Source of the DNA: Paraburkholderia sp. BL21I4N1
Lineage (GTDB): Bacteria > Pseudomonadota > Gammaproteobacteria > Burkholderiales > Burkholderiaceae
NCBI RefSeq assembly: GCF_002973525.1
Contig: NZ_PVEN01000028.1
Span: forward strand, 1 to 64,000
DNA: 64,000 nucleotides
Direction of reading: 5' to 3'
Shown: piece after piece, positions 16,894-25,297 of the stretch
Numbering within the stretch: the stretch's first letter is position 1
Layout of the letters: every line of letters starts with the position of its first letter
Translations under genes and position numbers: made by a program
Notes under the pieces: model-generated
Told to the model about the DNA's origin: nothing
The model's input: the letters and a program-made list of their open reading frames with translations, nothing else
The model's database searches: none

Positions 16894-18390
16894 TTATTCG
16901 GCGTCGCTCGCGGCTGCCTTTCGCGGACGACGACTACGCGGCGCCGCTTTGCGCGCGGCTTTCTTCGCGACAGGTTTCGCCGCCTGTTTCGCGGTTTCAG
17001 ACGCTTCTTGCTCTTCCACGCGCTCGACGCGCTCAACGCGTTCAGCAGGGGCTGCCGATGCTTCAGCAGGCGCGGCGATCGCCGGGACGTCTTCGATCGT
17101 TCGCGGCGTACCCTTCTTCGCTTTCTTCGCGGCTGCCTTGCGCGGCGCGCGTGGCTTGCGACGCTCGATCGGCTTGGTTGCCTGCTCTTTTTCCCCTTGC
17201 TCCTCGTCGTCCAGGGCGATCGGGGCAGGCTCAAAATTCTCCGGTCCAGGCCAAGGGAATACCGGTTGCTCGAAGGAAGCAGGCTCGCCCTCGGACGGCG
17301 CGTAGTCGTCTGTACCATGCGCATGGTCCGGTTGAGCTTGCACGGCGACGGTACGCTCGGCGCTCGCGCGCTCTTCGTGGACGCCTTCCTGCTGACCACG
17401 GCCTGCCTTGCGATTGCCGCGCGTTCGACGACGCGATTCGTGTTTTCCACCCGACTCGGCCGGTGCCGTTTCGGTGACCTGCTGTTCATCTAACTGCTCG
17501 ACGGATTCGACGGCTTCAGCCGATTCCTGCGCATTTTCGCCGGCCGCGCTCGCGGCTGCGCTCCGATAGACATATGCGCCGGATTTCTCGTCGCGGCCGA
17601 ATTCAAGCAGACCGCGCGCATGGGCTTCTTCCAGCAGATTGCCGAAGGCGCGAAAACCGTAGTACGTCTCGTTGAAGTCCGGCTTGCGACGCTTGATCGC
17701 GTTCTTCAATACGGACGCCCAGATCTTGCCGCTGTCGCCGCGTTCTGAGGCGAGCGCGTCGAACGTTTGGACTGCGATCTCGACCGCTTTCGTGCGGCGT
17801 TTTTCGAGGTCGTCCTTGGTGCGGGTTTTCTCTTCGTCGGGCGCGCGTTTGGCTGCCGGTTGGGCGGCCTGTTGCGGACGCGACGATTCGCGCTTGGCGA
17901 CCGCACGCTGACTCTCGCGCACAAGGTCGTCGTAAAAGAAAAACTCGTCGCAATTCGCGATCAGCAGGTCGGACGTGGATTGCTGTACGCCGACGCCGAT
18001 CACCTGCTTCGCGTTTTCACGCAGTTTCGACACCAGCGGCGAGAAATCCGAATCGCCGCTGATGATGACGAACGTATTCACGTGCGATTTGGTGTAGCAA
18101 AGGTCGAGCGCGTCGACCACGAGCCGGATGTCGGCGGAATTTTTACCCGACTGGCGCACGTGCGGAATTTCGATCAATTCGAAATTGGCTTCGTGCATTG
18201 CGCCTTTGAAACTCTTGTAGCGATCCCAGTCGCAATAGGCCTTTTTCACAACAATGCTGCCCTTGAGCAGCAGACGTTCGAGCACCAGCTTGATATCGAA
18301 CTTGTCGTACTTCGCGTCGCGCACGCCGAGCGCGACATTTTCGAAGTCGCAGAATAGCGCCATGCTGACGGTTTCGTTGGATGACGCCAT
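16894..18390 (-). CDS. NYN-domain ribonuclease with OST-HTH/LOTUS domain and basic tail
   Basis: A 498-residue protein from ATG 18390 (GGAGA eight nt upstream). Residues about 10-155 form a NYN (PIN-like) nuclease domain: ALFCDFENVALG, KNSADIRLVVDALDL and FVIISGDSDFSPLV carry the acidic metal ligands. Residues about 205-285 match an OST-HTH/LOTUS RNA-binding fold (GKIWASVLKNAIKRRKPDFN, GFRAFGNLLEEAHARGLLEF). The remaining 200 residues are low-complexity, rich in Glu, Ala, Lys and Arg, ending with a KKAARKAAPRSRRPRK-type basic tail, suited to RNA binding. It lies 174 bp downstream of clpP2 on the same strand, and its leader contains an 11-bp hairpin. RNA target unknown. Confidence 0.85.
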   Translation of the reverse strand: MASSNETVSMALFCDFENVALGVRDAKYDKFDIKLVLERLLLKGSIVVKKAYCDWDRYKSFKGAMHEANFELIEIPHVRQSGKNSADIRLVVDALDLCYTKSHVNTFVIISGDSDFSPLVSKLRENAKQVIGVGVQQSTSDLLIANCDEFFFYDDLVRESQRAVAKRESSRPQQAAQPAAKRAPDEEKTRTKDDLEKRRTKAVEIAVQTFDALASERGDSGKIWASVLKNAIKRRKPDFNETYYGFRAFGNLLEEAHARGLLEFGRDEKSGAYVYRSAAASAAGENAQESAEAVESVEQLDEQQVTETAPAESGGKHESRRRTRGNRKAGRGQQEGVHEERASAERTVAVQAQPDHAHGTDDYAPSEGEPASFEQPVFPWPGPENFEPAPIALDDEEQGEKEQATKPIERRKPRAPRKAAAKKAKKGTPRTIEDVPAIAAPAEASAAPAERVERVERVEEQEASETAKQAAKPVAKKAARKAAPRSRRPRKAAASDAE

Positions 18391-18406
18391 GTATTTCTCC
18401 ATTGAA

Positions 18407-18432
18407 GCGATTCGTCGAATGCGACGAATCGC
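18407..18432 (-). promoter_or_regulatory. Perfect 11-bp hairpin in the leader of the NYN-LOTUS gene
   Basis: On the minus strand GCGATTCGTCG and CGACGAATCGC flank a CATT loop. The hairpin ends 6 nt before the GGAGA ribosome site. A TATCAT at 18442-18437 would place transcription start at or just before the hairpin. There is no T-run, so it is not a terminator. Confidence 0.65.
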
Positions 18433-18564
18433 GACCATGATAGCGATTCCAGCGGAGGTGATCAGCTTTTGTGTTCGTGGCGCACCGATACGGGACGGGA
18501 CAAGTGCTGCGGAACCGGTTTTTTCCGGTAGTGCGCCCAGCCCCGCTTGGGTCTTGGCGCTTGG

Positions 18565-19212
18565 CTACATCTCCTGACGGCGCGCCGGACTATCCAGCGC
18601 CGCACGCGTTTCCAATACTTCGTCGACGAGTCCATATGCCTTCGCGTCATGTGCCGACATGAAGTTGTCACGGTCGGTGTCGCGCTCGATTTCCTCCACG
18701 CTGTGCCCGGTGCGTTCGGCCATCATGGCATTCAGCCGGCCGCGCTGATAGAGCACCTCCCGCGCCTGAATCTCGACGTCCGCCGCCGTGCCCTGACTGC
18801 CGCCGGACGGCTGGTGAATCATGATGCGCGCGTTCGGCAACGCATAGCGCTTGCCTCGCTGCCCGGCGGTCAGCAGAAAGGTGCCCATGCTCGCGGCAAA
18901 GCCGGTGCACAACGTGGAGACCTCCGGCTTGATGAATTGCATGGTGTCGTAAATCGCCATGCCGTCGTATACCGATCCGCCCGGCGAATTGATGTAAAAG
19001 GAAATATCCTTGTCGGGATTCTCGGATTCCAGAAACAGCAACTGCGCGACGATCAGGCTGGCCGATTGTTCGTTCACCGGCCCGACCAGAAACACAATCC
19101 GCTCGCGCAGCAGACGGGAATAGATGTCGTAAGCGCGCTCGCCGCGGCCGGACTGTTCAATGACGGTGGGTACGAGGCCGAGACCGGTAATGGAGGGGTA
19201 GCTGGATTGCAT
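18565..19212 (-). CDS. ATP-dependent Clp protease proteolytic subunit, stand-alone paralogue (ClpP2)
   Basis: A 215-residue serine protease from ATG 19212 (GAGG upstream). The catalytic triad is intact: S108 in GFAASMG, H133 in ARIMIHQP and D182 in RDTDRDNF, with the same spacing as E. coli ClpP. No tig, clpX or lon is adjacent, so this is not the canonical clpP locus. A different N-terminal region and the QSGRGERAYDIYSRLL start are preserved. The gene is divergent from the ECF41-type sigma gene and carries a matching ECF-type promoter upstream. It likely partners with ClpX or ClpA, or mixes with the housekeeping ClpP (inference). Confidence 0.92.
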   Translation of the reverse strand: MQSSYPSITGLGLVPTVIEQSGRGERAYDIYSRLLRERIVFLVGPVNEQSASLIVAQLLFLESENPDKDISFYINSPGGSVYDGMAIYDTMQFIKPEVSTLCTGFAASMGTFLLTAGQRGKRYALPNARIMIHQPSGGSQGTAADVEIQAREVLYQRGRLNAMMAERTGHSVEEIERDTDRDNFMSAHDAKAYGLVDEVLETRAALDSPARRQEM

Positions 19213-19309
19213 GGGTGCCTCGTGGTAGGCGGCGCGACACTGTGGTTCGGTGGCGCGCGGCGGCTGATTCGTCGAACCGCGCGCCCGATGCGCCGGTTTC
19301 TGCTCATAT

Positions 19310-19336
19310 GACGACGAGGCACCCGGTAGCGTGACA
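19310..19336 (-). promoter_or_regulatory. ECF41-type promoter facing clpP2
   Basis: On the minus strand TGTCACG (19336-19330), a 16-bp spacer and CGTC (19313-19310). This differs at one base from the ECF41 consensus as I recall it (TGTCACA-N16-CGTC). The predicted transcript starts about 90 nt before clpP2. Confidence 0.65.
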
Positions 19337-19356
19337 GGAATATTTTTGCGTGCCGC

Positions 19357-19383
19357 TGTCACATCAGGGGTAGCTGGGGCGTC
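19357..19383 (+). promoter_or_regulatory. ECF41-type promoter facing the ECF sigma gene
   Basis: TGTCACA (19357-19363), exactly 16 bp, then CGTC (19380-19383): a full match to the ECF41 promoter consensus as I recall it. It predicts autoregulation, with a leader of about 105 nt before the sigma gene. The -35 boxes of this and the opposite promoter lie 20 bp apart, back to back. Confidence 0.72.
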
Positions 19384-19496
19384 AAGCTGAAAAGGATGCT
19401 GATTGCAGCGCGCGCCTGACTATCCCGCAGGCGGCGAGTTAGCCAGCCAGGCAGGCGCCGCGCACTTACCAATAAGCACGATCCGGAGGTCTACGC

Positions 19497-20621
19497 ATGA
19501 CGGAACAAGTAATCGACAAGGCATCCAGCTTCCAGGCCGCGCGTGCGCGCCTGTTCGCGCTGGCGTACCGAATGCTCGGCAGCCGCGCGGAAGCGGAAGA
19601 CGTGGTCCAGGACGTCTGGCTCAAATGGCATCTGGCCGCCACGCAAGAGGTGCAGACGCCGGCGGCCTGGCTCACCACGCTCACCACGCGCACGGCGATC
19701 GATCGGTTGCGGCACGTGCAGCGCGAGCGGGTGTCGCTAGCGGCCGGGTGGTTGCCGGAGCCTTGGCTCGACGAGGTGGCGCCGTCGGCGGAGGAACTGG
19801 CCTTGCGCGCCGCGGAGATGTCGTACGGCGTGATGCTACTGCTCGAACGGCTGAAACCCGACGAACGCGCGGCCTTCGTGCTGCATGAAGCCTTCGACTG
19901 CGACTACGCGGAGATCGCGAAGATTCTCGAACGCACGCCGGGTGCCTGCCGGCAGATCGTCCATCGGGCGAAGGAGCGTCTGCGGCGTGCCGGCGCGCCG
20001 TTGGAGCGTCCCGATCCTGCTGCACATGCACGGATCGTCGAGCGGTTGCGCTGCGCGCTGGAGGCGCAAGATCGCGCCGGCTTGCTGCGGCTCTTCAGCG
20101 AAGCGCCGGAAGTGGTCAGCGACGCGCCGTTGACCGCATTCGAGCCGGCACGGGCTTTGTTGGTATCGGCATCGGAATCGGCCCAGGCGTTGGCATCGGC
20201 TTCGGCTTCGGCTTCGGCTTCCGCTTCCGCTTCCGCACCCCAACCCCAAACGCGGCCCACCCCCATCTCAACCGCGCTGTTCGCAGCACACGAACCGGCA
20301 GCAGCGGGTTGGATGGAAAAGGTCACGTCGCTGGCGCGGCATGCACGCCATGCGGAGATCGTGTCGGTGGGCGGCGCCACCTGCATTGCGCTGATATGCG
20401 AAGGCGAGGTCGTCGGCGTGATCGACGTGTCCACGGGCGGCTTACCCAGCGACTCGCCGAAGATCGTCGCATTGCGCGCGGTGACCAGCGCCGCGCGTTT
20501 GCAATCGGCCAACCGTGTGCTGGGCCGCGCGGCGATCATCCAACTGCTTGCGCGAATCCAGCGGGAAGCGGTGGTGTCAGTTGCGGTGCGCCGCGACTTC
20601 CCAGTTGATGTCCACGCATAG
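19497..20621 (+). CDS. ECF41-type RNA polymerase sigma factor with C-terminal regulatory extension
   Basis: A 374-residue protein from ATG 19497 with GGAGG eight nt upstream. Sigma-2 (about 12-80: LFALAYRMLGSRAEAEDVVQ) and sigma-4 (about 120-170) are clear, and the linker carries GWLPEPW (84-90), a hallmark of group ECF41. ECF41 factors lack a separate anti-sigma factor and are controlled by a fused SnoaL-like domain. Here that domain (about 175-374) is unusual: the DGGGR-type motif is not visible, and an (Ala-Ser)n linker encoded by a hexanucleotide repeat interrupts it. The 3' end overlaps the convergent EAL gene by 45 nt. Confidence 0.88.
   Translation: MTEQVIDKASSFQAARARLFALAYRMLGSRAEAEDVVQDVWLKWHLAATQEVQTPAAWLTTLTTRTAIDRLRHVQRERVSLAAGWLPEPWLDEVAPSAEELALRAAEMSYGVMLLLERLKPDERAAFVLHEAFDCDYAEIAKILERTPGACRQIVHRAKERLRRAGAPLERPDPAAHARIVERLRCALEAQDRAGLLRLFSEAPEVVSDAPLTAFEPARALLVSASESAQALASASASASASASASAPQPQTRPTPISTALFAAHEPAAAGWMEKVTSLARHARHAEIVSVGGATCIALICEGEVVGVIDVSTGGLPSDSPKIVALRAVTSAARLQSANRVLGRAAIIQLLARIQREAVVSVAVRRDFPVDVHA
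20193..20237 (+). repeat. Hexanucleotide tandem repeat inside the ECF sigma gene
   Basis: About seven consecutive copies of TCGGCT/TCCGCT encode Ser-Ala pairs. The unit is six bases, so gain or loss of copies would change the linker length but keep the frame. Confidence 0.8.
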
Positions 20622-21851
20622 CACTTGCGTGCCGTTCGGAGTGTGTGCGGCGATCGAGGCGGTTACGCAGAGGTGGGCTTCGTTAATCGACAGATAAGGC
20701 GGCGTCAGATGCACTCGGCCGGGCGCGCGCATCGCCTGGATGAAGTAAGGCCGGCGCTCCCAGCTTGCGCCTTCCGAATGCAGCAGCGGCCGGAATCGCT
20801 TCGCGCGTTGCGATGCACGACCCGGCGGCAGCACGTTGTCGCCGATCTGCCGGCCTGAGCCGTCCAGCACGAAACAACGCGCCGTTTCGCCAAGCGTGAG
20901 CAGGGGCGCCGTGGCCTGCGCAACCGACTCGCCGGCAACCAGTTGCGCGGCGGCGGTTTCCAGCGCCGTGACATAAGGGGCGAGCCGCGCCGACTGAGCG
21001 CGTTCGCGCGCCGCGACGCGTTCGCGTAGCGCGGCGGAGAGCGAGTCCATCAGGCCGGCCGCGGCCTGCGGCTTGACCGGGTCGACGCTCGCGCCCGCGA
21101 AGAACGCGCCCTGCACGAAGTCCACGTTGCATTCGAGCGCGATCAGCGCGTCGCGCTCGGTGCTGAGGCCGCCCATCAGTACCAGTTGTCCGGATTCATG
21201 CAGCAGCGAAACGAGGCCCGGCAACACCCGCTCGATGTGCGAATGTTCGCTGGCTTGCGCGAGGATGCAGCGGTCGAGCGTGACGATGTCCGGCCGCAGA
21301 TTCCACACACGGTCAATGTTCGAGTGCTTGGCGCCGAAGCCGTCGAGCGCGATCAGGAAGCCGGATTTGCGCAGCGAGTCGATGATTTCAGCAAAGCGCG
21401 TAGTTTCGCCGCCCGCTTGTTCGGAGACTTCCAGCACGACGCGTTGCGGCGGCAATCCCAACGCTTTGAGGCCGGCGAGGAGTGCGTCGCCGTAACTGGT
21501 GTCCATCAGCGCGGCCGGGTGCAGGCTCAGAAAGAGCCATTCGTCGTGACTGTCGAACGCGTTGAAATTGCCCAGATGCAGCGATTCGGCAAGCCGCCCG
21601 AGTTCCAGCAGGTCGCCGCGCCGCGCGGCTTGGGTAAAGACTTCGTGCGAGGGCACTTGCTTCACGTGCTCGTCGTGCGCGCGCAGCGAAGCGTGGTAGC
21701 CAATAGCGCGCCGGTGCGACACCGAGAAAACGGGCTGAAACACGCTGAAGACGGTGTAGCCGCCGTACAGAACGGTGCGCCGGGAGCCTTCGTCGCCGGC
21801 CATCGGGCGAGGGGGCTGGAAGCCGGGAGGATCGAGTTCGATCATGCTCAT
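20577..21851 (-). CDS. EAL-domain protein with degenerate catalytic site and C-terminal sensory-like domain
   Basis: About 424 residues from ATG 21851 (a second ATG is 6 nt on; upstream starts are possible). An EAL fold spans about 35-270, but key residues are replaced: the EAL motif reads HAS in GYHASLR, the metal-binding Asn is His in LSLHPAA, the DDFG motif is DGFG, the catalytic Lys position is Thr (VTLDR) and the AEGVE Glu is Gly (MGGLS). Hydrolysis of c-di-GMP is therefore unlikely. A receptor or scaffold role is more likely. The C-terminal part (about 290-424) looks like a PAS/Cache-like domain as in YkuI. Its 3' end overlaps the ECF sigma gene. Confidence 0.8.
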   Translation of the reverse strand: MSMIELDPPGFQPPRPMAGDEGSRRTVLYGGYTVFSVFQPVFSVSHRRAIGYHASLRAHDEHVKQVPSHEVFTQAARRGDLLELGRLAESLHLGNFNAFDSHDEWLFLSLHPAALMDTSYGDALLAGLKALGLPPQRVVLEVSEQAGGETTRFAEIIDSLRKSGFLIALDGFGAKHSNIDRVWNLRPDIVTLDRCILAQASEHSHIERVLPGLVSLLHESGQLVLMGGLSTERDALIALECNVDFVQGAFFAGASVDPVKPQAAAGLMDSLSAALRERVAARERAQSARLAPYVTALETAAAQLVAGESVAQATAPLLTLGETARCFVLDGSGRQIGDNVLPPGRASQRAKRFRPLLHSEGASWERRPYFIQAMRAPGRVHLTPPYLSINEAHLCVTASIAAHTPNGTQVLCVDINWEVAAHRN

Positions 21852-22085
21852 CTTGTCAGTCGTGTGGAGGTGGCGGTGCGCCTGCATGCTCGACACGAGT
21901 CCGCACGCGCTAAATGGGAGTTTACAGGATAGGCGAGCAAGAACTATGCGCGCGCGGAAACACACTGCGCGTGCTCGCTTACCACGGTCTCCAGCGGCGA
22001 TTGTGCGCCAGGGCGGGCGCGAAGGCCACGATTCGCACTTCGCTGGTGCGGCGCACGCCCTGTTGCGGGTCGGCGGCCCGCGTCC

Positions 22086-23540
22086 TCAGGTCCGCTCGGA
22101 AGGATCCGTCTTTTTCGCGGGCGTGCGAATGTTCGGCGCCAGTTGCGCGAAGATCCACGACGAGCCCGCCGTGATGATCCCCACGCACAGAAAGGTCGCG
22201 TGAAACGCGGGCAGCGAATTGGCCGCCGTCACGCGCGGCAACAAGCCGGTGAAGGTCGCGAGCAGGGCGCCGGCAACCGTCACGCCGAGGCTCATCGACA
22301 GCATCTGGACCAGCGAAAACAAGCTGTTGCCGCTGCTCGCGCCGCCGGTGCCCAGGTCTTTGAGCGTCAACGTGTTCATCGCGGTGAACTGCATCGAATT
22401 GACGCCGCCGAAGAACGCCAGTTGCACGAGCCGCAGCCAGAGCGGCTGATCCGCGCTGGTGAGCGCGAAGCTCGCCATGGTCAGGCCGACCAGCACCGTG
22501 TTGACGATCAGTACGCTGCGATAGCTGTATTTCACGATCAGCTTCGTCACGAGCCGTTTGGACGCCATGCCCGCGGCCGCCACCGGCAGCATCATCATGC
22601 CGGCCTCGAACGCGCTGTAGCCGAGACTCACCTGCAGCAGCAGCGGAATCAGATAAGGCATCGCGCCGCTGCCGATCCGCGCGAACAGATTGCCGAGCAG
22701 ACCGACACTGAACGTGTGAATCTTGAAGAGGTCGAGCGAGAAGATCGGCGCGGGTTCGCGTACCGCATGCAGTCCATACGCGACGAACGCGGCGAGACTC
22801 AGAATCAGCAGCACCAGCACGGTGGCGTGCTGAATGCCGAACTCGGTGCGGCCGTCGAGCGCGAACGAGATCGCGACCATGCCCAGCACCAGCAGCAAGT
22901 AGCCTTTCATGTCGAATCTGCCGACATGTTCGTTGCGGCTGTCCGGCATGAAGATAAACGTGGTGATACAGCCCACGATCCCCACCGGCACGTTGATCAG
23001 AAAGATCCAGTGCCACGAGGCGATCTTGACGAGCCAGCCGCCGAGCGTCGGGCCGATCAGCGGCCCGATCAAACCGGGAATCGCGACGAACGACAACGCC
23101 GCCAGATAGCGTTCCGCCGGAAAGGTGCGGAGCACCGCCAGGCGTCCGACCGGCAACAGCATCGCGCCGCCCACGCCTTGCACGATACGGAAGATCACGA
23201 GCTGGTTCAGCGTATGCGCGTTCGCGCACAGCAGCGAGCCGATCGCGAACACGAGGATCGCGCTGAAGAACACGCGCCGGGTGCCGAGCTTATCCGCGAG
23301 CCAGCCTGAGACCGGGATCATGACCGCCATCGTCAGCGAATACGCGATCACGACCGACTGCATGCGTAAGGGCAATTCGCCGAGGCTCGTCGCCATGGCA
23401 GGTAGCGCGGTGTTGACGATGGTCGAGTCCAGCGTCTGCATGAAGAAGCCGGTGGCAACGAGCCACAGCATCACGGTCAGTGAGCGGGGGGACGGCGAAG
23501 AGGCGGCGTCGGAGGTAGGCAGGGTCGGCGGCGTGGTCAT
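22086..23540 (-). CDS. MFS drug transporter, DHA2 family (14-TM, MdtD/EmrB-like)
   Basis: A 484-residue inner-membrane proton antiporter. Motif A appears as GWLADKLGTRRVF (about 79-91), motif C-like GLIGPLIGPTLGGWL (about 155-169), and the first helix has the LDSTIVNTALPAMA motif characteristic of the DHA2 family. The number of hydrophobic segments suggests 14 helices. Close in character to MdtD. Substrate cannot be read from the sequence. It is flanked by the EAL gene and the MocR gene on the same strand, but gaps over 230 bp argue for separate transcripts. Confidence 0.88.
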   Translation of the reverse strand: MTTPPTLPTSDAASSPSPRSLTVMLWLVATGFFMQTLDSTIVNTALPAMATSLGELPLRMQSVVIAYSLTMAVMIPVSGWLADKLGTRRVFFSAILVFAIGSLLCANAHTLNQLVIFRIVQGVGGAMLLPVGRLAVLRTFPAERYLAALSFVAIPGLIGPLIGPTLGGWLVKIASWHWIFLINVPVGIVGCITTFIFMPDSRNEHVGRFDMKGYLLLVLGMVAISFALDGRTEFGIQHATVLVLLILSLAAFVAYGLHAVREPAPIFSLDLFKIHTFSVGLLGNLFARIGSGAMPYLIPLLLQVSLGYSAFEAGMMMLPVAAAGMASKRLVTKLIVKYSYRSVLIVNTVLVGLTMASFALTSADQPLWLRLVQLAFFGGVNSMQFTAMNTLTLKDLGTGGASSGNSLFSLVQMLSMSLGVTVAGALLATFTGLLPRVTAANSLPAFHATFLCVGIITAGSSWIFAQLAPNIRTPAKKTDPSERT

Positions 23541-23773
23541 GGAGAGCGGCTGGGAACGCGGAGACCCGCTGGAACGGGCAGGGACTCGCTATTCTAGGGA
23601 AAAGCGCGCGGCGCCGCAGCGTGCATGCCGCGCGAACTCGGCGCAAGACTCGAACGATGGTGGACAAGGAGAAGGGCACTCATCAGCCACGCCATGCGCT
23701 CAATACGGGCCGTGCGGCGCGGTTGTCCGGCCAAAGTACGACATGCGCAGCGGCAATTCCGCCGCATACAGCT

Positions 23774-25192
23774 TCAGTCCGACGCCGGCAACGCCGCCGC
23801 CGCGCGAAAAAACGCCTGCGCCAGCGGGTCGTTGCCGAACGCGATATGGATCCGCGTCCACGGGCTCACCTCCAGGCCCGGCCGGAAATAATGGCCAGGG
23901 GCGACCGTCACGCCCATCGTCGCGCCGCACTCCACGAGTCGCTGCGCATTGCCGACATGCGGCACACGCGCCCAGACGAACTTGCCGCCCACGGGCTTTT
24001 CGAACAGTTCCCAGCCGGCGCTCTCGAGCGTCTGGATGGTCGAGCCGAGCGCCTCGCGCATGCGGCGGCGCAGACGCTCCAGATACTTACGGTAAGCGCC
24101 GCGCTCCAGTAGCGTGGCCGCGACCGCTTCGGCGAAACGCGAGCCGCCGATCGTCGTCAGCATCTTGATGTCCACCAGATCCTTGATGATTGCCGGGCTC
24201 GCCACCACGCAGCCGATCCGTAGCGACGACGACAGCGTCTTCGACAGCCCGCCCACGTAAATCACGTGTTCGAGTTGGTCGAGCGTGGCGAGGCGGTCGG
24301 TGATATCGGTTTGAAGATCGGCGTAGATGTCGTCTTCGATGATCTTGAAGCCGTGTTCGCGCGCCAGTTGCAGCAGCCGGAAAGCGACCGGCGGCGAGAC
24401 CGTGGTGCCGGTCGGATTGTGGAACACCGTATTGATGAACAGCAGCTTGGGCCGGTGCAACTTCAACTGCGCCTGCATGACGTCGAGGTCGGGCCCGTTG
24501 CGGGTGCGCGGAATCCCGATCAGTTTCACGCCGTGCAGCTTCAGCAGACCGTACAGATTGTAGTAACCGGGATCTTCGACAAAGATCGTGTCGCCGGCTT
24601 TGAGCATGTAGCGCATCAGCAGATCGAACGCCTCGCTCGCGCCGGTGGTGATCACGATCTGCGACGTGTCCGCCTGAATCCCCAGCTGACCGATGCGCGC
24701 CTGCAGATGCTCGCGCAAGGTCAGGTTGCCGAACGGCGTGGCGTAGTCGACCATGCTTGCGGGGTCGGTGCGCGAGACGTGGCGGATCGCTTGCGCGATG
24801 CCGTCCGTGTCGCGCCACGCCTCCGGAATGAAACCGCTGCCGAGCTTGAGCGTTTCGCCCGGGTGGTTGAACTGCTGCAGCAGGTGGTCGGTTTCCTCCT
24901 CGGCGCGGCGCGGATCCGAGGTGCCCTGGCAAGTCGTGCCTCCCGGTTGCCGGTCGGCGACGTAGAAGCCCGAACCGTGGCGCGAGTCGACGTAGCCGAG
25001 CGACACCAGCCGGTCATACGCCTCGATCACGGGAAAGCGGCTCACGCCGTAGTCGGTGGCGAACTGGCGGATCGACGGCAGCTTCGCGCCGGGGTGAGCG
25101 GTGCGCGCCCGGATCCACCCGGTGACGCCGGCGACGATCTGCTCGGTCAGCGGCACGCCGTTGTCCCGATCGAGCTGAATGTCGAGTTTCAT
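23774..25192 (-). CDS. MocR-family regulator (GntR helix-turn-helix fused to PLP aminotransferase-like domain)
   Basis: A 472-residue protein. Residues 1-75 are a GntR winged helix (PLTEQIVAGVTGWIRART, LPSIRQFATDYGVSRFPV, LGYVDSRHGSGFYV). About 115-470 is a fold-type-I aminotransferase domain with TTGASEAFDLLMRYML, FVEDPGYYNLYGLL, HNPTGTT and the PLP lysine in YVGGLSKTLSSSLR. MocR proteins use PLP or an adduct as ligand (PdxR, GabR, TauR types). It is divergent from a small DUF2917 gene with a long inverted repeat between them, the usual MocR layout, so it probably controls that gene and itself. Confidence 0.92.
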   Translation of the reverse strand: MKLDIQLDRDNGVPLTEQIVAGVTGWIRARTAHPGAKLPSIRQFATDYGVSRFPVIEAYDRLVSLGYVDSRHGSGFYVADRQPGGTTCQGTSDPRRAEEETDHLLQQFNHPGETLKLGSGFIPEAWRDTDGIAQAIRHVSRTDPASMVDYATPFGNLTLREHLQARIGQLGIQADTSQIVITTGASEAFDLLMRYMLKAGDTIFVEDPGYYNLYGLLKLHGVKLIGIPRTRNGPDLDVMQAQLKLHRPKLLFINTVFHNPTGTTVSPPVAFRLLQLAREHGFKIIEDDIYADLQTDITDRLATLDQLEHVIYVGGLSKTLSSSLRIGCVVASPAIIKDLVDIKMLTTIGGSRFAEAVAATLLERGAYRKYLERLRRRMREALGSTIQTLESAGWELFEKPVGGKFVWARVPHVGNAQRLVECGATMGVTVAPGHYFRPGLEVSPWTRIHIAFGNDPLAQAFFRAAAALPASD

Positions 25193-25268
25193 TCGGTTCT
25201 CTCCTTCACCGTTGGCCGAGACGATGCCTTGACGCCTCGACCTGACAACTGTCCGGTTTTTTGACTGA

Positions 25269-25297
25269 ACAGTTCCGATGAAAGTGTTCGGAACTGT
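25269..25297. promoter_or_regulatory. Inverted repeat between the MocR and DUF2917 genes (candidate operator)
   Basis: Perfect 10-bp arms ACAGTTCCGA and TCGGAACTGT are separated by 9 bp. A related half-site (AACTGTCCGG) lies about 25 bp further left, near 25245-25254. The repeat is about 70 bp before both start codons, in the only shared regulatory region. Confidence 0.65.
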
